Source of the DNA: Lactiplantibacillus plantarum EGD-AQ4
Lineage (GTDB): Bacteria > Bacillota > Bacilli > Lactobacillales > Lactobacillaceae
Length of the DNA: 64,000 bases
NCBI RefSeq assembly: GCF_000463075.2
Contig: NZ_AVAQ01000012.1
Location: 1-64,000 of the forward strand
Direction of reading: 5' to 3'
Shown piece by piece: positions 45,956-54,759 of this stretch. The translations under genes and the position numbers were made by a program. How positions within the stretch are numbered: position 1 is the first letter of the stretch; every line of letters starts with the position of its first letter. The notes below the pieces were generated by a model. That model saw only the letters and a list, made by a program, of their open reading frames with translations. It did no database searches and was not told the DNA's origin.

Positions 45956-46636
45956 CTAGCAGCTGCCATTTACGAATTGACAATCATCAGCAATCAAGTG
46001 CGGTTTGCCATAGTAATAGCCTTGATGACACTCGATACCTTGTTGTTCCGCCATTCTTTGATCCTTTTGGTCCTCGATACCTTCCAGAATGAATTCTAAA
46101 TGGTATTTCCGAGCCACATCGCGCCAAAACGCCACTTCACGGGGAATGCGTTCGGCTTGTCCGCTCATCCGCAGATTTTGCATGGCAAATTTGATCTGAT
46201 CAACAAATGGTAATGCGTGCTGAATATTTTCAAATGTATTGGAACCAGTCCCGACGTCATCGATGCTCAGTTTGATACCATACTGATGAAAGAAGAGACT
46301 GTATTTCTGAACTTCGGCTAATGGCAGACTTTCCGTTAACTCAATCGTTAAAGCAGCAGGATTGAGTCGTTTTTTGAGATAAATAATCGTCCCTAACATT
46401 AAGGCATCTTCAGCTTGCTGACGGTTGAGATTCAGGGCCAATACCTGATTGGTCGCCTTGGTCTTCAACTGCGTGGCTAATTGTTCTAACAAGGCTACTT
46501 GCTTGTCTAACGGTAGTTCAGTGAATGATTGCGGTACTGCCCACCGACCATCCATTTCTTTACGCAATAATAATTCGTACCCAAACACGGCCTGACGCCG
46601 CTGGTCAACTTGAGGTTGAACAAAGAAACGATACAT
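45956..46636 (-). CDS. c-di-GMP phosphodiesterase (EAL)
   Basis: 226-residue stand-alone EAL domain without sensor. Motifs in order: YELLLRKE (EAL as ELL), LALNLN, IELTES, SIDDVGTGSN, IKFA, EGIED, QGYYYGKP. All metal and catalytic residues (Glu, Asn, Glu, Asp-Asp, Lys, Glu, Gln) are kept, so hydrolysis of c-di-GMP to pGpG is likely. First gene of the pair with the cyclase. A perfect palindrome 32 bases before the ATG points to a dedicated regulator. Confidence 0.9.
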   Translation of the reverse strand: MYRFFVQPQVDQRRQAVFGYELLLRKEMDGRWAVPQSFTELPLDKQVALLEQLATQLKTKATNQVLALNLNRQQAEDALMLGTIIYLKKRLNPAALTIELTESLPLAEVQKYSLFFHQYGIKLSIDDVGTGSNTFENIQHALPFVDQIKFAMQNLRMSGQAERIPREVAFWRDVARKYHLEFILEGIEDQKDQRMAEQQGIECHQGYYYGKPHLIADDCQFVNGSC

Positions 46637-46668
46637 TCACGAAACCTCACTTTAATTAGATTCTTTAC

Positions 46669-46684
46669 GTCAATATATATTGAC
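46669..46684. promoter_or_regulatory. perfect 16-base palindrome upstream of the EAL-GGDEF operon
   Basis: GTCAATATATATTGAC equals its reverse complement. A TATACT box lies just upstream on the minus strand (about 46700), so the palindrome sits near +10, a position where a repressor would act. Confidence 0.55.
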
Positions 46685-46795
46685 TACTCCTGTAAAGTAT
46701 AACCGCTTTTAACCAAAATATCGAGATATAGTCGCAGACATTAACCAAAAAAATAATCATTTCTAATATGTAACCGTTATATTCAGCACACGACA

Positions 46796-46835
46796 AAAAT
46801 GACGCCGTAACAACTAAGTTACAACGCCATTTTCG
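46796..46835 (-). terminator. terminator of nrdDG
   Basis: AAAATG..CG..GTAAC-TTAGTT-GTTAC..CG..CATTTTT on the minus strand, with two internal mismatches. Confidence 0.75.
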
Positions 46836-46847
46836 ATTGACTTAATT

Positions 46848-47429
46848 TTATTTAACCAACTTATCCCAGATAACGATATCGCCAGTTGACAGTGATTTAG
46901 GGACATCAATGATGCGCTGGTTGGCACTCCCACGGAACTGTAATGACAGGTCCATCTGGTCTTGAAGGAACCGACCATCGACTAAAATATCAATCAGCGA
47001 CAACATCTTTAACTTATCTTCGGAATCCTGTTGCAACTCATCCCAAGTGTATCCGGTCCATGACCAGATGTCCTTCGTATGCCCGAATTCTGCCCGGACC
47101 CGTTCACAGATTCGGATCCCGACCTGCGTATTTAAAAACGGTTCGCCGCCGAGCAAGGTCAGTCCTTGCACGTAGGATTGACTGAGGTCCTCGATAATCT
47201 GGTCTTCAAGCTCGCTCGTATAAGGCTGCCCATAGTGAAAATTCTGAGCAGCGACATTGTAACAACCTGGGCAATGAAAGGGACAACCGCTCAGATAGAG
47301 ACTGCAGCGGACCCCTTCCCCATCAACAAAGTTAAATGCCTTGTAATCAGCAACATATTGTTCACTTAAGTCCTTTGCCAGCCATTCTTTGGGCATCGGA
47401 TTGTTTGGTCCTTTCGTAGCGCGCGGCAT
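46848..47429 (-). CDS. nrdG: anaerobic ribonucleotide reductase activating protein
   Basis: Radical-SAM enzyme that makes the glycyl radical on NrdD. The [4Fe-4S] motif CPFHCPGC is clear (CxxxCxxC, around residues 50-57), followed by GGEPFLN. 193 residues from ATG 47429, which has GGAG ten bases upstream and overlaps the end of nrdD by 68 bases; a second in-frame ATG at 47396 is possible. Overlap means coupled translation with NrdD. Confidence 0.93.
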   Translation of the reverse strand: MPRATKGPNNPMPKEWLAKDLSEQYVADYKAFNFVDGEGVRCSLYLSGCPFHCPGCYNVAAQNFHYGQPYTSELEDQIIEDLSQSYVQGLTLLGGEPFLNTQVGIRICERVRAEFGHTKDIWSWTGYTWDELQQDSEDKLKMLSLIDILVDGRFLQDQMDLSLQFRGSANQRIIDVPKSLSTGDIVIWDKLVK

Positions 47430-49584
47430 TTTTAATCATCTCCGGAGACATATTTTTAGCACGGGACGCGATCTCAACGTGGCGACCATGCACCATTGGC
47501 CGTTGTTGTGGGTTACCGAGGTAGCCACACGTCCGTTTGACCACATCACAATATTTCGGGTCGTGGTTACCACATTCGGGGCAGACGAACCCACGAGCGG
47601 TTGCTTTGAATTCACCCTTGAACCCACACTTAAAGCATTGATCGATGGAAGTATTGGTCCCGAGATAACCGACGTGGTCATAGGCCCAATCCCAGACTGC
47701 TTCGAGTGCCTTGGGGTTCTGCGTCAGGTTTGGATATTCACAATAATGAATGAATCCACCCGAGGCGTACTTCGGGAAGCGTTCTTCTAGCGTTAGTTTA
47801 TCAAACGGGGTCGGGTGTTTGCGGACGTCATAGTGGAAACTATTCGTGTAGTATTCCTTATCCGTAATATCAGCGACCCGGCCGTATTTGGCGATATCGT
47901 CACGACAAAAGGTATCGGTCAACGATTCAGCTGGCGTGGAATACAAGCTGTAATGGTAGCCACTTTCAGCCGCCCACTTGGCACACTTATCACGTAAGGC
48001 CTTCACGACCGTCTCGGCAAACTCGCGAGCATGGGCATCACTTTCCCAGTCAGGGCCGAAGAATGTCGTGCAGACTTCATAGATGCCAATATAACCGAGG
48101 GAGACCGTCGCCCGCTGATTCTTGAAGAGTTCGTCAACGTTACCGCCAGCTGGTAGTCGTTTACCAAATGCCCCGTACATGTACAGTAACGGTGCGTTTT
48201 CTGGCTTAGCCTGCTTCGTCCGTTCGATTCGGTAAGCCAGTGCTTCGTGGCAAGTCTGCATCCGTTCTTCAAAAATCTCCCAGAACAACTGTTGATCCCC
48301 ATGAGCAGCAAGTGCGATACGTGGCAAGTTAACGGTTACCACCCCCAAATTCATCCGACCAGAGTTGACTTCCACCCCATTCTCGTCACGCCAACCCTGT
48401 AAGAAGGAGCGGCAGCCCATGGGTGTCTTGAAACTCCCGGTCAATTCCTTGATTTTGTCATACATCAACAAATCAGGATACATCCGCTTCGTTGAACATT
48501 CGATGGCGAGTTCCTTAATATCGTAATTCGGGTCGTTGGGACTGAGATTCAGGCCGCGCTTCATCGTAAAGATCAATTTGGGAAAAATCGCGGTCCGATG
48601 TTCCTTACCGAGGCCCTTGATTCGAATTTGGAGAATCGCTTTTTGAATCTCGCGTTCGATCCAGCTCGTCCCTAATCCAAAATTAACGGTCGTAAACGGG
48701 GTCTGCCCTTGCGATGAATATAACGTGTTGATCTCATATTCTAGCGCTTGCATCGCATCGTAGATATCCTTTTTCGTCTTGGTCTTGGCGTAGGCTTCGC
48801 GCTGGTCTTCAGCGACCCACTTTTCAGCCTCTGCCAAGTGTTTTTGATAGTTGATCGCCGCGTAGGGGGCTAACAACTGGTCGACCCGGTTGGCAGAACA
48901 GCCGCCATATTGAAGCGACGCCACGTTGGCAATAATTTGGGCCATTTGCGCCGTCGCCGTTTGAATCGACCGTGGCGAGGCAACTTCCGCATTACCAATC
49001 TTATAGCCGTGCTTGAACATGCCATCAAAATCAATCAGGCAGCAGTTTGTTTCGGGCGTGACCGGTGAATAATCGAGGTCGTGCCAGTGAATATCGCCCC
49101 GTAAATGAGCCTTGGCGACTAGATCTGGTAACATCTTCAGGCCCAGCGCCCGACTGGCAGCGCCGGCTTCCAGATCACGTTGGGTATTAAAAATCGTACT
49201 ATCTTTATTTGCATTTTCATGCACAACGCTGGCATCACGTTCGAATAACTTTTCAATTCGTCCCTGCACATTCGTCGCCGCCGCAAAACGTTGCTGTTCA
49301 GCGTCAAAGTAGTCTTGATATGCTTGAGCCGCCTTGGTCAAGCCCTGCGCATTCAGAATTTGCATCAGGGTCGTCCGGAGTTCCCGGGTGTCGATACCGT
49401 CCGCATCCCGATAATAAGCGACCAGGGCTTGTTTAACGACGCGCACCTCATCCTCAGTCGTTAATAACTGGTGTAAGACAAAGTCTAATTTATAGGGGTG
49501 AAACTTGGTTTGCGCTCCGCCCCGTTTCGTGACCGGTAGTGGCCGTAATTCGTCTAAAATATCCTTAGTTGTCGTTGTCAGCAT
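47362..49584 (-). CDS. nrdD: anaerobic (class III) ribonucleoside-triphosphate reductase
   Basis: Makes dNTPs from NTPs without oxygen, using formate and a glycyl radical. 740 residues from ATG 49584 (MLTTTTKDILDELRP; GGGGA upstream); an upstream in-frame start would run across the NrdR boxes. An ATP-cone-like N-terminus is followed by the main barrel. The zinc site is CFKCG...CPEC, and the radical site is RTCGYLGN near the C-terminus. Controlled by two NrdR boxes just upstream. Confidence 0.95.
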   Translation of the reverse strand: MLTTTTKDILDELRPLPVTKRGGAQTKFHPYKLDFVLHQLLTTEDEVRVVKQALVAYYRDADGIDTRELRTTLMQILNAQGLTKAAQAYQDYFDAEQQRFAAATNVQGRIEKLFERDASVVHENANKDSTIFNTQRDLEAGAASRALGLKMLPDLVAKAHLRGDIHWHDLDYSPVTPETNCCLIDFDGMFKHGYKIGNAEVASPRSIQTATAQMAQIIANVASLQYGGCSANRVDQLLAPYAAINYQKHLAEAEKWVAEDQREAYAKTKTKKDIYDAMQALEYEINTLYSSQGQTPFTTVNFGLGTSWIEREIQKAILQIRIKGLGKEHRTAIFPKLIFTMKRGLNLSPNDPNYDIKELAIECSTKRMYPDLLMYDKIKELTGSFKTPMGCRSFLQGWRDENGVEVNSGRMNLGVVTVNLPRIALAAHGDQQLFWEIFEERMQTCHEALAYRIERTKQAKPENAPLLYMYGAFGKRLPAGGNVDELFKNQRATVSLGYIGIYEVCTTFFGPDWESDAHAREFAETVVKALRDKCAKWAAESGYHYSLYSTPAESLTDTFCRDDIAKYGRVADITDKEYYTNSFHYDVRKHPTPFDKLTLEERFPKYASGGFIHYCEYPNLTQNPKALEAVWDWAYDHVGYLGTNTSIDQCFKCGFKGEFKATARGFVCPECGNHDPKYCDVVKRTCGYLGNPQQRPMVHGRHVEIASRAKNMSPEMIKNAARYERTKQSDAQRMAGKGLK

Positions 49585-49618
49585 CTTACATTCCCCACTT
49601 TTCAAAGTCATCAAGTCC

Positions 49619-49665
49619 ACACAATCAATAGTGCATTCCGTTTGAGTCAATACTATATATAGTAG
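49619..49665. promoter_or_regulatory. paired NrdR boxes upstream of nrdD
   Basis: ACACAATCAATAGTGC (49619-49634) and a box with core CTATATATAG (49653-49662) match the NrdR consensus ACACWATATATWGTGT. Their centres are 31 bases apart, three helix turns, the spacing usual for NrdR. Confidence 0.8.
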
Positions 49666-50043
49666 CTCATTTTATTGAAAATGCCTATCACTCAAATTGG
49701 CTGATAAACACAGTTGCGTACAGCAAGACTCACTGACCATCGAATTAGTGCAATTTCGGAATATTTAAAAATTATTTTATATATGATTTATCACTTTCAA
49801 AATGAATATTTAGTCAATATTCTTAACTTTCGATTAAACGCCCGTCTCAATTGCTTTCACGTTTTTTCATATTGAAAATTGACCAATTTCATTCGCTATC
49901 AATTAAGCACAATACAACCGAATCGCATAAAATTAATTGTTTCACGATGAATATGACGATTTAGTTTAAATAAGGTGACATATTCGCTATAATGGTGAAT
50001 AAGCCCTACAGGGGAAAATGGGCATTTGGAGGAGAGAATAATT
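49666..50043. other. AT-rich divergent region, nrdD / lipoprotein
   Basis: Should hold the nrdD promoter and that of the lipoprotein (TATAAT at about 49988). Very AT-rich from 49740 to 49960. No gene supported. Confidence 0.5.
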
Positions 50044-50517
50044 ATGCAAAAAATCAGGAGCATAATTGTGGGATTACTGCTTAGCGGTCTGCTCGCCGGG
50101 TGCCAATCAAAGACAGCCCCCACCGCTAAGCAGGTTCAACCAACGACATCAAAAGTCCACGCCGTGCAATCCGTCACGACCCGCGACTTTTTAGGACGCT
50201 GGGTGAGCACGGATCCCGCAACGAGCTTATATCTGAATACAGAACACCAACTTGGTCTGTTTCAAGCTGGCAAATCACCGGCGCGCAACCATACTGATTT
50301 CAAGCTGGATGAGACGCAGCTGACGGTAAAAATCAAGCAGGCTACCGCCGTGCTAACACTCAATAACGCCAACAGTATGACGCTCGATTATCAGGGAACG
50401 GCGACAACCTTGGTCAAGGACCCGAACTGGCGACCGAATCGGAGTAAGATTCCGACCACGACCACTCAGGCCTTAAAGACCAGCAGTCTCACACCCACTT
50501 TTAAAGTTAACAATTAA
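50044..50517 (+). CDS. small lipoprotein of unknown function
   Basis: 157 residues from ATG 50044, after GGAGGAG. Signal peptide with lipobox LLAGC (Cys near residue 20), so it is anchored on the outer face of the membrane. Mature part: short linker, then a single domain of about 90 residues (DFLGRWVSTDPATSLYLNTEHQLGLFQ...) with alternating beta pattern, like a small beta-barrel that compares with other lactobacillar lipoproteins. Not recognised further. Own terminator. Confidence 0.83.
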   Translation: MQKIRSIIVGLLLSGLLAGCQSKTAPTAKQVQPTTSKVHAVQSVTTRDFLGRWVSTDPATSLYLNTEHQLGLFQAGKSPARNHTDFKLDETQLTVKIKQATAVLTLNNANSMTLDYQGTATTLVKDPNWRPNRSKIPTTTTQALKTSSLTPTFKVNN

Positions 50518-50526
50518 CGACTTAGC

Positions 50527-50558
50527 ACACCCCACGCGATTATGTCTGCGTGGGGTGT
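50527..50558 (+). terminator. terminator of the lipoprotein gene
   Basis: ACACCCCACGC and GCGTGGGGTGT, 11 perfect pairs, then TT and TGGG. Confidence 0.82.
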
Positions 50559-50644
50559 TTTGGGCGACGCCTGCGAACGGCTTGCTTCTCAGTGAAGCGC
50601 TCCCTATAATTGAACTAATAAACCCACGATATGGAGGAACTAAT

Positions 50645-51055
50645 ATGATTCGACCCATTGTTCACGACCCCGCCGCATTAAGCGTTCCCGCAACGATTGC
50701 CACCCCTGCCGACGCACCAGTCGTCACTGATTTACTGGAAACACTGGCCGCGCATACGGATAACTGCGTCGGCATGGCCGCCAACATGATTGGCGTCAAC
50801 AAACAGATTATCGTTGTCCAACTCGGCCCATTTGCGATTGCAATGATCAATCCTAAAATTATTGATCACCACGGTGCTTATGAAACGACTGAAGGCTGCT
50901 TGTCGTTACCGGGTGAGCGGACCACGCAACGTTATCATCAAATTACTGTGAAATATAAAGACCAACATTTCAAACCCCAACAACAACGGTTCAACGACTT
51001 CACTGCTCAAATTATTCAGCATGAATTGGATCATCTGGCGGGGAAACTAATTTAG
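50645..51055 (+). CDS. peptide deformylase-like protein with altered motif I
   Basis: 136 residues from ATG 50645 (MIRPIVHDP; GGAGG upstream). Motif II EGCLSLPG with the metal Cys and motif III QHELDHL with HExxH are intact. Motif I, normally GxGLAAPQIG, reads GMAANMIG, so the conserved Gln is Met. This fits the small second deformylase found in several Firmicutes, whose role in N-formyl removal is less certain. 46 bases before apbE on the same strand, likely one operon. Confidence 0.85.
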   Translation: MIRPIVHDPAALSVPATIATPADAPVVTDLLETLAAHTDNCVGMAANMIGVNKQIIVVQLGPFAIAMINPKIIDHHGAYETTEGCLSLPGERTTQRYHQITVKYKDQHFKPQQQRFNDFTAQIIQHELDHLAGKLI

Positions 51056-51101
51056 TTCAGCTTACTGAACAAGCTGGCATTTCAGAGATAGGACTGGTAT
51101 T

Positions 51102-52103
51102 ATGACCACTTTAACTTACAACGACGACCCCGCGATTCCAGCGTTTGCCCAACAGCGGCGCCATCAAGCTCACCACGCACTCGGAACAGACATTGACCTG
51201 ACTTTGTTCGGCAGCGATAGCGACCGTTATTTGACCGCCGCCTGCCAATTGATCGATCAGTATGAGGACCGCCTCACCGTTAATCGCACCGCTTCTGAAG
51301 TCATGGCAATCAATCACGCTGCGGGTCAGCACCCGGTTCAAGTCAGCGCGGCAACCTACAGCTTAGTCACCCAAGCCGTCGAACTTAGCCGCCAACACTT
51401 CGGCTTTAACGCCTTGATTGGGCCCTTAGTCAAGCTCTGGCACATCGGCTTCGATAATGCACATGTTCCTGAACAATCAGAAATCGACGCCCGGTTGGCC
51501 TTGATCGACCCTAATCAAGTGGTCTGTAACGACACCGATTTGAGCGTATTTTTGAAAGTTGCCGGGATGGAATTAGACCTCGGTGCAATTGCCAAGGGCT
51601 ACATCGCTGACCGCATTCAGGATTACTGGGAAGCTTTCGGACAACGCGCTGGTATGATTAATCTGGGCGGCAACTTGCTGATGGTCGGCGATTCACCGCT
51701 GCATGCGGATGGCAAATGGCGCGTGGGAATCCAGGACCCCACCACCGATCGTGGCAATGCGATTGCCAGCGTCACCATTGGCGCCTGTTCCGCTGTCACG
51801 AGTGGCATCTATGAACGCCACCTCGAATTCAACGGCCAATCGTATCACCACATTCTCGACTCCAAGACCGGTTATCCCCGTCAAAACGATCTGGAAAGTG
51901 TCACGGTCTTCACCAAAGCTTCCATTGATGGCGAAATCGAAACAACGCGTCTCTTCTTTGCCGGACAACCCCTGCCTGGCTGGGCCGCCGACCGACCAGA
52001 TATTTACGGGGCCATCTTTGTCACGAAGCAACGAGAGATCCAAGTTGTCGGGCTACCAGCTAGCAGTGTAACCTTGTTAGATAAGCGGTTTAAATTGATT
52101 TAA
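51102..52103 (+). CDS. FAD:protein FMN transferase (ApbE)
   Basis: 333 residues. Attaches FMN to Thr/Ser of target flavoproteins, in Gram-positives those of extracellular electron transfer or fumarate reductase type. Seen: LDLGAIAKGYIADRI, INLGGNLLMVG and HILDSKTGYPRQN, the ApbE metal and flavin motifs. No lipobox is evident at the N-terminus, so it may be cytosolic. No target flavoprotein lies beside it. Follows the deformylase-like gene. Confidence 0.9.
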   Translation: MTTLTYNDDPAIPAFAQQRRHQAHHALGTDIDLTLFGSDSDRYLTAACQLIDQYEDRLTVNRTASEVMAINHAAGQHPVQVSAATYSLVTQAVELSRQHFGFNALIGPLVKLWHIGFDNAHVPEQSEIDARLALIDPNQVVCNDTDLSVFLKVAGMELDLGAIAKGYIADRIQDYWEAFGQRAGMINLGGNLLMVGDSPLHADGKWRVGIQDPTTDRGNAIASVTIGACSAVTSGIYERHLEFNGQSYHHILDSKTGYPRQNDLESVTVFTKASIDGEIETTRLFFAGQPLPGWAADRPDIYGAIFVTKQREIQVVGLPASSVTLLDKRFKLI

Positions 52104-52284
52104 GTTTTCCTAGTCTTGCGGTAAAAGTGACTGTTGACCATAAAAGCAAATTTGATTAACTACGCATTGTGCTAGCTAATTTGTCATGAATCATGCCATT
52201 TCTTAAATTCAAAACAGCCAGCTGAGGAACGCTGGAAACAAAACGAATTAGCGTAAACCTGATTTGATAGCTGCGTCCTACACC

Positions 52285-52437
52285 GGCCTCCAGGAATTTC
52301 TGACAACGCTGGAACGCGATGGACACAGATTTAAGCCGACAGCCCACGTCTTAAATACTGGTCTTCCACTAACCAAGCACAAAACGCTTGCTAAGTGGAA
52401 TTTCATCGCTGAGCGTTGTCAGAAACACCTTCCGGCC
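52285..52437. repeat. imperfect long inverted repeat, MITE-like or fold-back element
   Basis: Arm pieces in order: GGCC ends (52285, 52437), TTTCTGACAACGCT at 52297-52310 with its exact complement at 52412-52425, TTCCACT at 52364-52370 with AGTGGAA at 52394-52400, and CCAAGC/GCTTG near the centre. The left arm carries about 45 extra bases. Lies in a 1-kb gene-free region. The frame running through it (52264-52602) is not protein-like. Confidence 0.5.
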
Positions 52438-53000
52438 GGGGATGGTATTCGAAAGGCGGATATTTGCGAACTCAACTTTTTGGTGAACTGGTCGTTGATT
52501 CTTAGAAAACAGTTATTCTGGCATTTAACTGTAAGACCTGTTTCTGATAATCGCAAGTCAACATACTCATGTTTTACTTTCGGAAGCAGGAACATTATCT
52601 AACATGAGTCGTATCATCTCTAATCGCCTGAGATGAAAATAGTCCCAAATGCTCAACAACTGGGAATTAGCGAATACTTAGACAAGCGCCTTAGTATACA
52701 AATGCTATAACTCATCAACGACACCAATTCAGTGAATTTTGACTGAAGGACCAATCGCTTAATATTCAGTGATTAGTTGCAACGAATTAGGCGACCGTTC
52801 ATCCGCCCATTCGAGCCAGCCCCGGAGGTCGGAATAGCCCCCGCTGACGAACAGGAATCCACCAACTGGCGCGCTTCAAATATCTTTAATGCTAAATTAA
52901 CTAGCACACGCGTGAGCAACTATATCTTTCCAGCTAGTCAGAACAAATGGTCTCAGTAATTCACGGGCTTTTCATCGTCATGAGCATGCTTGGCTAGACC
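52438..53000. other. gene-free region downstream of the inverted repeat
   Basis: Only short frames without ribosome sites. No IS terminal repeats or transposase fragments could be recognised. Confidence 0.45.
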
Positions 53001-53040
53001 AAAAAACGCCTCAAAGAATAACATCTTTGAGACGTTTTTT
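53001..53040. terminator. intrinsic terminator, bidirectional
   Basis: AAAAAACG-C-CTCAAAGA and TCTTTGAG-A-CGTTTTTT, 16 pairs and one mismatch. Confidence 0.85.
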
Positions 53041-53110
53041 AGTAGCGACTGTCGAAAACAGCCAACTGTTGATTTTGATGTCACACCAACGATTATTCAC
53101 TAGATCTGAG

Positions 53111-54115
53111 CTATTCAGCCGGCAACTCAGCTTCCAAGCGGTCAATAATGGCGCGAACGTCATTGGTCGTCTTCGTTTGCATTAATTCATTACGTAGTTC
53201 GGCTGCGTGACGCATCCCTCGCACGTAAATTTTAAAGAAACGTTGGAGCGGTGCGAAGTGGCCCTGTAAGCCGAGGCCGATAAATTGGTCGTATAAATCT
53301 ACTTGATACCGCAATAGTTCAAGCATTTCACGCGTTGAGTGCTCCTGTGGTACTGTTTCGAATGCGTATGGATTTTGAAAAATGCCGCGGCCAATCATGA
53401 TACCATCCACGCCCGGATGTGCTTGGGCCAACTTCAGGCCATCTTGATAATTGAGCACATCGCCGTTAATTTGTAAGAGCGTTTCTGGTGCCAAGGTGTC
53501 ACGCATCTGAACCAGTTGGTCAATCAGCTCATAATGTGCGGGCACCTTACTCATTTCCTTCTTAGTCCGCACATGGACGGTCAGGACGGGCACCTGTTGT
53601 TTGAGTAAAAATGGGATCCAGGTCTCGTACTCACTGACATCTTCAAAGCCCAGTCGTGTCTTGACACTGACTGGCAACCCGGCCTGGCGGGCACCTTCAA
53701 TAACTTCTTTGGCCCGGTCAAAGCGGCGAATCAAATCGCTACCACTATGGTTTTTGATGACTGCCATGTCAGGACAACCCATATTTAAATCAATCGCTTG
53801 GTACCCTTGGTTCTTAACTTCAACCGCGGCTTTTGAGAAATCAACACCATTATTCCCCCATAGCTGGACGATTGGTCGCGGATTTTCAGACTCATCCACG
53901 TATAAGCGCCCACGTGTCGTAAATTTGGCTTTGGGGTGCGTGATGCTCAGCGCATTCGTGAACTCGGTATAAAAAACATCTGGTGCCGCTGCACGCATCA
54001 CCACTCGGCGAAAGACGGACCCCGTCACGGCTTCCATTGGTGCAAGACTGAAAAACGGCCGGTTAGCGGCGCGCGCCTTAGTGGCAATCTGTTGCCAATA
54101 TGCCGATTGCGTCAT
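53111..54115 (-). CDS. tRNA-dihydrouridine synthase
   Basis: 334-residue FMN-dependent enzyme reducing uridines in tRNA. N-terminal barrel with FSLAPMEAVTGSVFR, catalytic Cys in LNMGCPD (about residue 107), KTRLGF with the FMN-binding Lys, HVRTK, and GIMIGRGIFQNPYAF; the C-terminal helical domain (260-334) is complete. It belongs to the bacterial Dus group, possibly a second copy besides the housekeeping DusB, since no ribosomal or lysS neighbours are present. Confidence 0.92.
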   Translation of the reverse strand: MTQSAYWQQIATKARAANRPFFSLAPMEAVTGSVFRRVVMRAAAPDVFYTEFTNALSITHPKAKFTTRGRLYVDESENPRPIVQLWGNNGVDFSKAAVEVKNQGYQAIDLNMGCPDMAVIKNHSGSDLIRRFDRAKEVIEGARQAGLPVSVKTRLGFEDVSEYETWIPFLLKQQVPVLTVHVRTKKEMSKVPAHYELIDQLVQMRDTLAPETLLQINGDVLNYQDGLKLAQAHPGVDGIMIGRGIFQNPYAFETVPQEHSTREMLELLRYQVDLYDQFIGLGLQGHFAPLQRFFKIYVRGMRHAAELRNELMQTKTTNDVRAIIDRLEAELPAE

Positions 54116-54220
54116 AGTGACTTCATTCCCTTCTAAAAATAATCACCTCTTCATAATAACGATGTTCGGCCCCTAAGTGCAAGCATTTTGGTGCCGTATT
54201 CCCTATTCTGACGGCAAAAT

Positions 54221-54246
54221 AAAAGCCCGGCCGCAGCCAGACTTTT
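54221..54246 (-). terminator. terminator of the small membrane protein gene
   Basis: AAAAGTCTGGC and GCCGGGCTTTT pair with two G-T wobbles, followed by TATTTTG on the minus strand. Confidence 0.7.
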
Positions 54247-54267
54247 CAAAAAATGGCTAAACCTTAT

Positions 54268-54477
54268 CTAGTGAATCAAAAATAGTGCCCACATCAGTAG
54301 TCCGATGACAAGTACCACGTTCAAGAGTTCCATCCGCAAATCAGCCAACTTCAGTGAGCTGAATGAGATACCGGCCGTTGTATCCATGTATCGGAAGAAA
54401 ATCCCACTTAAAACTAAGCCAACTAACAATACAAATAGAACCATCATTCCAGTCATCATTCCAGTCATCATCATCAC
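54268..54477 (-). CDS. small two-helix membrane protein
   Basis: 69 residues with two TM helices (9-29 and 48-67) joined by a short polar loop (RYMDTTAGISFSSLKLADLRMEL). The start may be GTG 54477 (8 bases after GAGGAG) or the ATG one codon later. The beginning contains two copies of ATGATGACTGGA, giving MMTGMMTG. Own terminator right behind. Unknown function. Confidence 0.7.
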   Translation of the reverse strand: MMMMTGMMTGMMVLFVLLVGLVLSGIFFRYMDTTAGISFSSLKLADLRMELLNVVLVIGLLMWALFLIH

Positions 54478-54638
54478 AAACTCAACTCCTCATTTGGTAA
54501 ATATTTGTGGCTTTCTAAAACCATGTTCATAGTAGTCCAGTCCCAACTTTCAAGCAATTCCGGCTGAAAAACCGGCGTTCTTAGCATATTATTATTAAAC
54601 AAAAATTGGCACCATTCAACAGCTTTCAAGCACGAAAA

Positions 54639-54673
54639 GGCGCTTTCGAAAGCATCAAAATTTCGAAAGAGCC
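54639..54673 (-). terminator. terminator of the LPXTG coiled-coil gene
   Basis: GGC-G-CTTTCGAAA and TTTCGAAAG-A-GCC arms, then TTTTCG on the minus strand. Confidence 0.75.
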
Positions 54674-54759
54674 CTCCGTAAAATCCTAATTTTAGTGAAC
54701 GATATTAATACCTGTTCTAACTATCGTTGATTCACACTTGACCGTGCCCACTTATTTCA

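Noticed and set aside
52264-52602. 112-codon plus-strand frame
   Set aside because: Runs through both arms of an inverted repeat, lacks a ribosome site, and its composition is not that of neighbouring genes.
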